A program made the translations under genes and the position numbers. A model generated the notes under the pieces. The model searched no databases. It was not told where the DNA came from and saw only the letters and a list, made by a program, of their open reading frames with translations. Of a DNA stretch of 12,485 bases, positions 5,920-12,485 are shown piece after piece (position 1 is the stretch's first letter; each line of letters starts with the position of its first letter). Origin of the DNA: Candidatus Sumerlaeota bacterium (lineage in GTDB: Bacteria > Sumerlaeota > Sumerlaeia > UBA8349); NCBI GenBank assembly GCA_003501375.1, contig DNPO01000275.1, forward strand, positions 4,153 to 16,637. The letters run 5' to 3'.

Positions 5920-7290
5920 CTATTTCTTTTCAAATTTCCAATAATCGAAATTGAAGAGATGTTCCGTACCGTTACCCTTGAACACCAGATAGAGATCGTG
6001 GATTCCAGTTGCGTCAGAAACCTTCCCGGTTACGGACTTCCACGTTTCCCACCCGCCCGTGTTGGGGACTGCAACTGATCCGATTTGCGGGCCATCCACT
6101 TTATCGAGATGGAGTTCAATGCTTCCACCCTGCGCCGCGCTCGCAACACTGGCGGAGAAACTTGCCGCGCCATTTTTTCCGAAGTCGACGTTCTTGACTT
6201 TGATGTAATCGCCATTGTCGATGTCGGTTACGTAGACATTCAGCGTGTTTGTCGTGGTGTGGATACCGAATTCCCACGCCATGGTTTCCGCTTCGGTCTT
6301 CTGGTACGGGTCGAGGTTAGCAATGGCCTTGGGACCTTCTTTGCTCATTTTAATCGTGGGGAATGAACCATCGGCGTTATAGGCAAACTCTTCCACGCAA
6401 ACCGAACGGGTGAAACCGCCACCCTTGGGCAGCGCCCCGTTGTGGTAAAAGAAGTAGGACTTGCCTTTAAAGTCAATCAGTCCCGGATGGTTGGTGAAAC
6501 TGCCGCCCTCGGTGGGCATGATGATGCCGCGGTAACTCCAAGGGCCGGTAGGATTGGGACTGGTGGCGTATGCGATGTTTTCAGGAATGCCGCTGGCCGC
6601 ACAAACCATGTAATACAACCCGTTCCGTTTGCATAACCAGGGGGCTTCTTCATACAAAGTATCCCTTTTCTCCTTTGCGTCTTTTTTGATGCGCTTGCCA
6701 AAACTTTCCTCGGTCAAGGGAATCGATACGACGCCAACCGTTTGGTCATAGGAGATCATGTCCTGGTTGAGTTTGACATACTTGAGATAAGGGTTTCCCC
6801 AGTAAAGATAGGCTTGGCCATCATCATCAATGAACACCGTCGGATCAATATCGCCTGGGCCAGATGAAACCAGCGGTTTCCCAATGGCATCCTTGAATGG
6901 GCCGGTGGGGGTATCACCGACTGCGACACCGATCACTGAACCGGCCCCCTTCTTTTTTACCGGCACATAGTAATAGAACTTCCCATCCCGCTCAATGCAC
7001 TGTCCGGCCCACGCATCGCCCTGCGCCCACGCAAAGGTCTTCCAAGAAAGCGGCGAGCCATGATGCGTCCAATTCACCATGTCTTTGGTGGAAAAGACCC
7101 GCCAATCATTCATGACAAAATACTTGGAGTTATCCTCGTCATGCCCGGTGTACACATAGAGCGTATCCTTGTAAACCATCGGTGCCGGGTCGGCGGTGTA
7201 AACGGTCTGGACGATGGGGTTGTCCGCATGGCATGTTGCCCCGGCAAAAGCCATGATTGCTGATAATAACGTGATGAATCTTTTCTTCAT
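5920..7290 (-). CDS. Secreted GH43 glycosidase with CBM6 (paralog A)
   Basis: GH43 enzymes are inverting arabinofuranosidases/xylosidases. The 456 residues begin with a signal peptide (hydrophobic 5-17, probable cut after Ala22 before DNPIVQT). The catalytic domain spans about 24-328: base Asp34 in YTADPAPMVY, pKa-modulating Asp149 in DIDPTVFIDDDG, and general acid Glu215 in YEEAPW. His268 in TNHPG is the usual active-site histidine. A CBM6-type module follows (about 333-456), ending in LFNFDYWKFEKK. The overall pattern resembles B. subtilis XynD-type arabinoxylan arabinofuranohydrolase (GH43 with CBM6), so arabinoxylan is the likely target, not proven. The CBM6 here is clearly different from the near-identical ones of B, C and D and lacks their two cysteines and GTL repeat, while the catalytic domain is closest to C. 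ATG at 7290 has GGAG 8 nt upstream. It is last in the operon. Confidence 0.9.
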   Translation of the reverse strand: MKKRFITLLSAIMAFAGATCHADNPIVQTVYTADPAPMVYKDTLYVYTGHDEDNSKYFVMNDWRVFSTKDMVNWTHHGSPLSWKTFAWAQGDAWAGQCIERDGKFYYYVPVKKKGAGSVIGVAVGDTPTGPFKDAIGKPLVSSGPGDIDPTVFIDDDGQAYLYWGNPYLKYVKLNQDMISYDQTVGVVSIPLTEESFGKRIKKDAKEKRDTLYEEAPWLCKRNGLYYMVCAASGIPENIAYATSPNPTGPWSYRGIIMPTEGGSFTNHPGLIDFKGKSYFFYHNGALPKGGGFTRSVCVEEFAYNADGSFPTIKMSKEGPKAIANLDPYQKTEAETMAWEFGIHTTTNTLNVYVTDIDNGDYIKVKNVDFGKNGAASFSASVASAAQGGSIELHLDKVDGPQIGSVAVPNTGGWETWKSVTGKVSDATGIHDLYLVFKGNGTEHLFNFDYWKFEKK

Positions 7291-7325
7291 TTCTGCGTCT
7301 CCTTTTCTGATCTTGTTCGTTTGTA

Positions 7326-7706
7326 TTATTCAAACTTCCACCAGTCGAAGTTGAACAGCACCCCATCTTCTCCGACGAATTTGAAATATAAATCATGGAC
7401 ACCCTTTGCATTTTTGATCTTGCAGGATTTCTCTTTCCACTCCTGCGCGCCGCCCGTGGACGGCACATCCAAGGTTCCGACCAAAGTTCCCACCACGGTA
7501 CCCGTGGTTAAATTATCCAGGTAAATTTCTATTTTCCCACCCTTGGTATCCGAAGCAACGCTGGCCGTAAATGACTTAGCGTCTTTGGTAAAGTCCACCC
7601 CCTTGACCTTGATATAACTGTTGTTCTTGATTTTACAAACATTCACTCCGCCAGCGCTGCAAACCTCTGTTTTAACACCGAAACTGAAGCAAATTGTTTC
7701 TGCTTC
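7326..7706 (-). repeat. CBM6-coding direct repeat, copy in GH43 B
   Basis: 381 nt from the EAETIC codons to the stop, collinear without indels with the copies in C and D. Positions 7330-7451 match 8728-8849 with one mismatch by eye, synonymous sites included. Confidence 0.85.
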
Positions 7707-8693
7707 TACTCTGGCGTAGGGATTCAGTGTGCCGATCTGAGCAGCCCCTGTCTTTGTCATAGGTATTTCTGGAATCGTACCATCGGCATTGTACTTGAAC
7801 AGTTCCACGCAGGTGGAACGAGTGAACCCTGAGCCTTTTGGCAAGTCGCCGGTGTGATAAAAGAAGTAGGAGTTTCCTTTATAATCAACAACTCCGCAAT
7901 GATTCGTCCAACTCTTACCGCCAGCCTGCACCGGTTGAATACACCCGCCAAACGTCCAAGGGCCATCCGGGCTGGGACTGGTGGAATAACGAATATCTTC
8001 CTTGCCCGGTGTGCCATTGTTTTGGCTGGAAAACAGCATGTAGTATAACCCGCCGCGCTTGTAAAACCACGGGCCTTCCAAATACTGGTTCTTAAACGTC
8101 GTCCCCGTAGTAGGCACCTGCGTGACGAGGCTTGCCGTGGTGATCATATCGGAATTGAGTTTCACCGTGAAAAGTTTTGGGTTCCCACAAAAGAGATAAG
8201 CCCGACCGTCATCATCGACAAAGACAGTCGGGTCAATGTAGCCGTTGCCAGAAATCAGCGGTTTTCCGATGGCGTCGGTAAACGGCCCTTCAGGTTTGTC
8301 CGACACTCCAACGCCGATGCCAAACATGTCGCCTGATAGCCTCATGGGAACATAATAATAAAACTTACTGTTTCTATAAACGACCTGCCCGGCCCACGCA
8401 TCAATCTTTGCCCAACTGAACGTCTTTAGGCTCGCCACGACGCCGAGATCCGTCCAGTTGACCATGTCGGTGGTTGAAAAACACCGCCAATCTTTCATTT
8501 TGAACCAACCATATGTACCATCTTCATCATGGTCGAGGTACGCGTAAAGCACTCCGTTGTGTACAAACGGGGCGGGGTCAGCAGTGTACATGGTTTGCAC
8601 GATTGGGTTATCCGCAAAACATATTGTTCCCCAACATGCGATAAGTGCCAACACAATACTTGCGAGGTATTGCTGAATTGCGGAATTTTTCAT
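7326..8693 (-). CDS. Secreted GH43 glycosidase with CBM6 (paralog B, divergent catalytic domain)
   Basis: 455 residues with a signal peptide ending CFA before DNPIVQT (cut about residue 27). GH43 triad: Asp39 in YTADPAPFV, Asp154 in YIDPTVFVDDDG, Glu206 in YLEGPW. The CBM6 module covers about 330-455. This is the most divergent catalytic domain of the set. It has NHCG where A, C and D have NHPG, LFCGNP instead of LYWGNP or MYWGNP, and a shortened stretch before the acid residue compared with C. This suggests a changed substrate or linkage preference, although the triad is intact so activity is expected. The 3' end is almost the same DNA as that of C. The start is the ATG at 8693; a TTG 12 nt upstream lies within the ribosome site (TTGGAG) and should not be used. 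It ends 35 bp before gene A. Confidence 0.88.
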   Translation of the reverse strand: MKNSAIQQYLASIVLALIACWGTICFADNPIVQTMYTADPAPFVHNGVLYAYLDHDEDGTYGWFKMKDWRCFSTTDMVNWTDLGVVASLKTFSWAKIDAWAGQVVYRNSKFYYYVPMRLSGDMFGIGVGVSDKPEGPFTDAIGKPLISGNGYIDPTVFVDDDGRAYLFCGNPKLFTVKLNSDMITTASLVTQVPTTGTTFKNQYLEGPWFYKRGGLYYMLFSSQNNGTPGKEDIRYSTSPSPDGPWTFGGCIQPVQAGGKSWTNHCGVVDYKGNSYFFYHTGDLPKGSGFTRSTCVELFKYNADGTIPEIPMTKTGAAQIGTLNPYARVEAETICFSFGVKTEVCSAGGVNVCKIKNNSYIKVKGVDFTKDAKSFTASVASDTKGGKIEIYLDNLTTGTVVGTLVGTLDVPSTGGAQEWKEKSCKIKNAKGVHDLYFKFVGEDGVLFNFDWWKFE

Positions 8694-8699
8694 GGAATT

Positions 8700-8703
8700 C
8701 TCC
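8700..8703 (-). promoter_or_regulatory. Ribosome binding site deciding the start of GH43 B
   Basis: GGAG in CTTTGGAGAATTCC-ATG, 6 nt before ATG 8693. The same CTTTGGAGAA block precedes gene C. The in-frame TTG at 8705 overlaps this site and is rejected as a start. Confidence 0.7.
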
Positions 8704-8723
8704 AAAGCCTCATCAGATTAGTG

Positions 8724-9104
8724 TTACTCAAACTTCCACCAGTCGAAGTTGAACAGCACCCCATCTTCCCCGACGAATTTGAAATATAAATCATGGACAC
8801 CCTTTGCATTTTTGATCTTGCAGGATTTCTCTTTCCACTCCTGCGCGCCTCCGGTGGACGGCACATCCAAGGTTCCGACCAGCGTGCCCACCAAGGTTCC
8901 CGTTGTTAAATTATCCAGGTAGATTTCGATTTTCCCCCCCTTGGTTTCGGAAGCCACACTGGCTTTGAAGGATTTTGCACCTTTGGCAAAGTCCACGCCC
9001 TTGACCTTGATATAACTACTGTTTTTGATGTTGCAAACATCCATACCGCCCGCGCTACAAACCTCGGTTTTAACACCCGTGCTGAAGCAAATGGTTTCCG
9101 CTTC
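8724..9104 (-). repeat. CBM6-coding direct repeat, copy in GH43 C
   Basis: 381 nt, same length as the copies in B and D. The 3' 120 nt are almost the same as in B; similarity falls toward the 5' side. Confidence 0.85.
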
Positions 9105-10121
9105 GGTTCTGGTATAGGGATCAAGACGGCCAATGCGGACGGGACCTTCCTTGCTCATGCTGATCGTCGGGAACGAGCCATCGGCGTTGTATTTGAATTC
9201 TTCGACGCAAACGGAACGTGTGTAACTGCCACCGCCGGGCAGGGCGTCGTTGTGATAAAAGAAATAAGAATGCCCTTTGTAATCAGTAAGTCCCGGGTGA
9301 TTTGTGGAACTGCCTCCCTCGGTCGGAATGATCACGCCTTTGAACACCCAAGGGCCGGTGGCATTGGGGCTGGTTGCATAGCAAATATTTTCGGGGAGAC
9401 CGCTGGCCGCATACACAAGATAGTACAACCCATTCCGTTTGTAAAACCAGGGGCCTTCCTCGTAAAGGGTGTCGCGCTTGCACCAACTGCGCCCATTGCC
9501 GGGACCGAAACTCTCAACGGTAAGCGGCACCTCCACCACACCTTTGTTACCGATGGAGGTATCGAAAGAAATCATGTCCTTGTTTAATTTGACATAAAAC
9601 AACTTGGGATTGCCCCAGTACATATAGGCCTGGCCATCATCATCAATAAAGACCGTCGGGTCAATGTCACCCTTTCCCGTCGTCACCAGCAAATGGCCGA
9701 GCGCATCGTGAAACGGACCGGTTGGGCTGTCCGAAACCGCCACGCCGATAGCCCCTTTGCCATTTTTTAGGATAACTGGAACATAGTAATAGAACTTACC
9801 GTCTCTTTCAATGCATTGACCGGCCCAGGCATCGGACTTGGCCCAACTAAAATCTTTGAGCGAAAGGGGCACCCCGTGGTCCGTCCAGTTCACCATGTCG
9901 GTGGTGGAATAACATCTCCAATCCTTCATGACATACTTCGTTGATTTATCCTCGTCATGGCTTGTATACAAGTAGAGCGTGTCTTTGTACACCATCGGTG
10001 CCGGATCGGCGGTGTAAACCGTCTGTACAATCGGATTATCCGCAAAACATATCGTTCCGCAAACTGCAGTGAGTCCCAATGTGATTCCCGCGATGAGCTT
10101 CTGAATTCCTGATCTTTTCAT
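8724..10121 (-). CDS. Secreted GH43 glycosidase with CBM6 (paralog C, mosaic of A-type and B/D-type parts)
   Basis: 465 residues with a signal peptide ending CFA before DNPIVQT (cut about 27). Triad: Asp39 in YTADPAPMVY, Asp154 in DIDPTVFIDDDG, Glu222 in YEEGPW. TNHPG holds His275. The catalytic part is closest to paralog A: both share DTLYEE, the ASGxPENIxYATSP stretch, PTEGGSxTNHPG, SYFFYHN and NADGSFPTI. From about residue 340 (EAETIC) onward it switches to the B/D type of CBM6, with the two cysteines of EVCSAGGMDVC and TGTLVGTLVGTL. The predicted function is arabinofuranosidase/xylosidase on arabinoxylan-like glycans, by family. ATG 10121 follows TTTGGAGAAACCC. The 121-bp spacer to upstream gene D contains the large palindrome. 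Confidence 0.9.
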   Translation of the reverse strand: MKRSGIQKLIAGITLGLTAVCGTICFADNPIVQTVYTADPAPMVYKDTLYLYTSHDEDKSTKYVMKDWRCYSTTDMVNWTDHGVPLSLKDFSWAKSDAWAGQCIERDGKFYYYVPVILKNGKGAIGVAVSDSPTGPFHDALGHLLVTTGKGDIDPTVFIDDDGQAYMYWGNPKLFYVKLNKDMISFDTSIGNKGVVEVPLTVESFGPGNGRSWCKRDTLYEEGPWFYKRNGLYYLVYAASGLPENICYATSPNATGPWVFKGVIIPTEGGSSTNHPGLTDYKGHSYFFYHNDALPGGGSYTRSVCVEEFKYNADGSFPTISMSKEGPVRIGRLDPYTRTEAETICFSTGVKTEVCSAGGMDVCNIKNSSYIKVKGVDFAKGAKSFKASVASETKGGKIEIYLDNLTTGTLVGTLVGTLDVPSTGGAQEWKEKSCKIKNAKGVHDLYFKFVGEDGVLFNFDWWKFE

Positions 10122-10127
10122 GGGTTT

Positions 10128-10131
10128 CTCC
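10128..10131 (-). promoter_or_regulatory. Ribosome binding site deciding the start of GH43 C
   Basis: GGAG in TTTGGAGAAACCC-ATG, 6 nt before ATG 10121. The TTG at 10133 overlaps it and is rejected as a start. Confidence 0.7.
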
Positions 10132-10145
10132 AAAGTCTTAATTGG

Positions 10146-10225
10146 GGTGCATCATCAGTTCCCTGCACCAGTTTTTCTATAGAATTTCCGCCCCTAAAAA
10201 CCGTTGCAAGGAACTGAGATGCACC
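10146..10225. repeat. 80-bp imperfect palindrome between GH43 C and D, with near-repeat flanks
   Basis: On the plus strand GGTGCATC, CAGTTCC, TGCA and GTTTTT pair in turn with AAAAAC, TGCA, GGAACTG and GATGCACC. Only small bulges interrupt the stem, around a 19-nt loop (10177-10195). Outside the palindrome stand CTTAATTGG (10137-10145) and CTTATTGG (10228-10235), which look like an imperfect target duplication. The stem end GGTGCATCTC is also that of the 5855-5888 hairpin. It could be a small palindromic mobile element or an intercistronic mRNA processing or stability hairpin within the operon. Confidence 0.6.
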
Positions 10226-10242
10226 GCCTTATTGGTTTTGTG

Positions 10243-10623
10243 TTATTCAAACTTCCACCAGTCGAAGTTGAACAGCAAACCATCTTTCCCGACGAATTTG
10301 AAATACAGATCATGGACGCCCTTGGCATCCTTGATCTTGCAGGATTTCTCTTTCCACTCCTGCGCGCCGCCCGTGGACGGCACGTCCAAGGTGCCCACCA
10401 GGGTTCCCACCACGGTACCTGTTGTTAAATTATCCAGGTAAATTTCTATTTTCCCGCCCTTGGTATCTGAAGCGACGCTGGCTTTAAAGGATTTCGCGCC
10501 TTTGGCGAAGTCCACGCCCTTGATCTTGATATAACTGCCGTTCTGTATATTGCAGACATCCATACCGCCCGCACTGCAAACCTCAGTTTTAACGCCCGAA
10601 CTCCAGCAGATGGTTTCTGCTTC
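10243..10623 (-). repeat. CBM6-coding direct repeat, copy in GH43 D
   Basis: 381 nt, same length as the copies in B and C. It shares long exact stretches with both, with somewhat more differences than B shows against C at the 3' end. Confidence 0.85.
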
Positions 10624-11637
10624 CGTTTTCGTATAGGGATTCAACGTACCAACTTGGGCAACGCCCTCTTCTTTCCACCAAGGTACTTCTTGAATCGTTC
10701 CATCGGCGTTATATTTGATTTCATCTACACAGACGGAGCGTCTTTCGTGGTGCTTGGGTGTCTGCATGAAATTCAGGCGATAGTTAAAACCAAAAACGTA
10801 CGTTTTTCCCTTATAATCAATGATGCCTGGATGGTTACCTGATGAGTTTTTGTTGGGCTTCATAATGTATCCCTTGAATTCCCAAGGGCCAAGAGGTGCG
10901 TCGCTCATGGCGTAACCAATGCCTTCCGGGCAACAGGTGGAAGCATAAGCCATGTAGTAGCGTCCATCCCGCTTATAGACCCAGGGGCCTTCCTGATAAT
11001 GATAAGGGTCTTTCTGTCCTTTTACTTTGGCGAAAGATTTGTCTTTTGTAATCTCTCCCGAATAGGAAATCATATCCTTGTTCAACTTGACGTACCAGAC
11101 ATTGGGATTGCCCCAATACAAGTACGCTTGACCGTCATCGTCAATAAACACCGTCGGGTCAATGCTGTCAAACTTATCACTAATCAGCGCTTTCCCAAGG
11201 GGATCGGTAAAAGGGCCGAGAGGATTGTCGGCAACCAGTACCGCGATTCCCCGTCCCAGCAATGGGCAGTACATATAAAATTTTCCGTCTCGTTCAATAC
11301 ACTGGGCCGCCCAAGCGCCATTTTCGGAACTACCCCAGCCTTTTTCGGGCAACCATTTGAAATGTTTCAGAGTTGCTACCGCTCCACGGTCCGTCCAGTT
11401 CACCATGTCTGTGGAGGTGTAACAAAGCCAGTCCTTCATTCTAAAAGCGGCATTCCCTGCCGGTGCATCATCCTCATCATGGCCAGTATAAAGATAAACA
11501 GTATCCTTATACACCATCGGAGCCGGATCGGCAGTAAACTTTGTCTGGATAATTGGGTTTTCTGCGTGTCCCGCAGCCGTCAAGCCGACTGTCAGGAGCA
11601 GCGCCGCAATACATTGTTTAATACGTGCTGTTTTCAT
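10243..11637 (-). CDS. Secreted GH43 glycosidase with CBM6 (paralog D, first of the four)
   Basis: 464 residues with a signal peptide ending GHA before ENPIIQTKFTADPAP (cut about 25). This N-terminus strongly recalls XynD-type arabinoxylan arabinofuranohydrolases. Triad: Asp37 in FTADPAPMVY, Asp160 in SIDPTVFIDDDG, Glu216 in YQEGPW; His269 lies in GNHPG. Compared with the other three it has an insert (WLPEKGWGSSENGAWAA, 95-111) and the FFYH element is replaced by VFGFNYRLNF (281-290), so the pocket rim differs. The CBM6 (about 339-464) is nearly the same as in B and C. ATG 11637 follows GGAGG. The GH2 gene ends 65 bp upstream on the same strand, so D is probably co-transcribed with it. By family, arabinofuranosidase on arabinoxylan is the best guess. 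Confidence 0.9.
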   Translation of the reverse strand: MKTARIKQCIAALLLTVGLTAAGHAENPIIQTKFTADPAPMVYKDTVYLYTGHDEDDAPAGNAAFRMKDWLCYTSTDMVNWTDRGAVATLKHFKWLPEKGWGSSENGAWAAQCIERDGKFYMYCPLLGRGIAVLVADNPLGPFTDPLGKALISDKFDSIDPTVFIDDDGQAYLYWGNPNVWYVKLNKDMISYSGEITKDKSFAKVKGQKDPYHYQEGPWVYKRDGRYYMAYASTCCPEGIGYAMSDAPLGPWEFKGYIMKPNKNSSGNHPGIIDYKGKTYVFGFNYRLNFMQTPKHHERRSVCVDEIKYNADGTIQEVPWWKEEGVAQVGTLNPYTKTEAETICWSSGVKTEVCSAGGMDVCNIQNGSYIKIKGVDFAKGAKSFKASVASDTKGGKIEIYLDNLTTGTVVGTLVGTLDVPSTGGAQEWKEKSCKIKDAKGVHDLYFKFVGKDGLLFNFDWWKFE

Positions 11638-11645
11638 GGGGGAAT

Positions 11646-11650
11646 CCTCC
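11646..11650 (-). promoter_or_regulatory. Ribosome binding site deciding the start of GH43 D
   Basis: GGAGG in TTGGAGGATTCCCCC-ATG, 8 nt before ATG 11637. The in-frame TTG at 11652 overlaps it and is rejected as a start. Confidence 0.7.
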
Positions 11651-11702
11651 AAAACTGGATGAGTTATAGTCTTTCTTGCTTTTTACATAGAGATTGTTTT
11701 CT

Positions 11703-12485
11703 TCATGTATTCATCATGGAACCCTCCCATTGGAATGGCGACGCTACGAGCAAAAATTTTCGCGTAACCGATTGCGTTTTAATAGAAATGGTTGCTGCTT
11801 TCAAACCATCGGCTTCGGCTTTGAGCGTGATCTTGCCGGAGTCGCCTTTGGGGCGAAGAATCGCCAAACAGCGGCCCTGCCAGGTTTTACGCGTCGTTAG
11901 ATGGAAACTGGAAGGATCGTTCGGAGCCGCGCTGCCGATAGCGGCTATTTCGCCTGCTCCGCTGACGGTGAAGCGAACGGGAACCTCGGCATCAGGAACA
12001 ACCGTTCCGCGCTGGTCAACAATCTCGACCGTAACGTAAGAAAGGTCATTGCGGTCCGCGCGAATCTTGGAACGGTCGGGGATGAGCCGGATTTCTTTAG
12101 CCTTGCCAGCGGTGCGCAAACTGGTGTTGGCCACACGCTTACCCTCGGTGGTCAGCCCGACCGCGTTGAGTTCGCCGGGTTGGTAGGGTACCTTGAAACG
12201 CGCAATCATTTTGTTGTTCACGGGCTGAGTGGCAATTTCTTTTCCATTAAGTTCCAAGCGCACAGACTGGCAACTGGAATAGACGATCACGTCGAGCGGT
12301 TTCCCCTCGGAGCCGGGCCAGGTCCAACTTTGGCGCTCGTCGGGCCATCCCCAAGCGGCAACTTTTTCCTTGCGACCCTCCGGGATGGGCGCATGAACGG
12401 CGAGATTGATCTTCGCATTGCCCCACATGACTTCGCGGTAATGGAGCGGCGCTTTCTTGAAACCGCAAATATCAATATCGCCGCA
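11703..12485 (-). CDS. GH2 family glycosidase (beta-galactosidase-like), C-terminal part, partial
   Basis: The last 260 residues of a gene that begins outside the right edge. It opens with CGDIDICGFKKAPLHYREVM, the typical end of the GH2 TIM barrel, so the catalytic glutamates lie outside the window. A DUF4982-like beta domain follows (about 55-120): WTWPGSEGKPLDVIVYS and VRLELNGKEI are its marks. Next is an Ig-like domain (about 130-237) with RADRNDLSYVTVEIVDQRG and VRFTVSGAGEIAAIGS, as in the C-terminal domain of many GH2 beta-galactosidases. Expected role: removal of terminal beta-linked sugars, probably galactose, from oligosaccharides. Specificity cannot be read from this part. It is first of the visible genes in the minus-strand cluster, 65 bp ahead of GH43 D, so the same glycan is likely. 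The reading frame is open through the edge; an internal ATG at 12428 is not the start. Confidence 0.88.
   Translation of the reverse strand, partial: CGDIDICGFKKAPLHYREVMWGNAKINLAVHAPIPEGRKEKVAAWGWPDERQSWTWPGSEGKPLDVIVYSSCQSVRLELNGKEIATQPVNNKMIARFKVPYQPGELNAVGLTTEGKRVANTSLRTAGKAKEIRLIPDRSKIRADRNDLSYVTVEIVDQRGTVVPDAEVPVRFTVSGAGEIAAIGSAAPNDPSSFHLTTRKTWQGRCLAILRPKGDSGKITLKAEADGLKAATISIKTQSVTRKFLLVASPFQWEGSMMNT

Noticed and set aside
8691..8705. TTG starts 12-15 nt before the ATG in GH43 B, C and D
   Set aside because: In each case the TTG lies inside the TTGGAG ribosome site, so the ATG is the start.
9252..9587. Recurring plus-strand frames with similar peptides (also near 6442 and 7854)
   Set aside because: They resemble each other only because they are opposite the same conserved part of the GH43 paralogs.
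7326..10623. The three similar CBM6 blocks as a CRISPR or insertion-sequence array
   Set aside because: They are the coding 3' ends of full-length GH43 genes, with no spacers, transposase or terminal inverted repeats.
10999..12039. A 346-codon open frame on the plus strand opposite GH43 D and the GH2 gene
   Set aside because: It is antisense to two clear protein families, has no recognisable domain and spans the intergenic gap between them. It is a shadow frame.

Overview
The window suggests a Gram-negative bacterium of roughly even base composition that degrades plant polysaccharides. It carries an LPS inner-core heptosyltransferase together with a tandem set of secreted hemicellulase-type enzymes. 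The gene mix would fit the PVC superphylum (Verrucomicrobiota/Lentisphaerota), but that is a weak inference and nothing seen fixes the taxon.

Layout. (1) Positions 1-1145, minus strand: a two-gene unit of an unrecognised 181-residue protein followed by the N-terminal half of argJ (arginine biosynthesis). The two overlap by GTGA. (2) 1146-1487: a divergent intergenic region with a good candidate minus-strand promoter and a possible folded leader RNA. (3) 1488-5771, plus strand: a waaC-like heptosyltransferase, a TPR protein with a GT9-like C-terminal domain, and a CNT/NupC-type nucleoside transporter. (4) 5855-5888: a strong hairpin between convergent genes. (5) 5920-12485, minus strand, transcribed from right to left: the C-terminal part of a GH2 glycosidase, then four tandem GH43-CBM6 paralogs (called D, C, B, A in transcription order). 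Spacers are 30-121 bp and all run in the same direction, as in one operon.

How the genes work together. The four GH43 enzymes have Sec signal peptides, a GH43 catalytic domain with the Asp/Asp/Glu triad and a C-terminal CBM6 module. They most resemble arabinoxylan arabinofuranohydrolase/xylosidase-type GH43 enzymes. With the GH2 enzyme they form a small polysaccharide-degradation locus, probably aimed at arabinose-decorated xylan or a related plant glycan. No transporter or regulator of that locus is visible.

The most interesting points are: the CBM6 ends of B, C and D are almost the same at DNA level while the catalytic domains differ; C appears to combine an A-type catalytic domain with a B/D-type CBM6 (gene conversion or domain swap); an 80-bp imperfect palindrome lies between C and D with near-repeat flanks and shares its stem end with the hairpin after A; a pseudoknot-capable leader precedes the argJ unit; and the small gene coupled to argJ appears to be an internal duplication.
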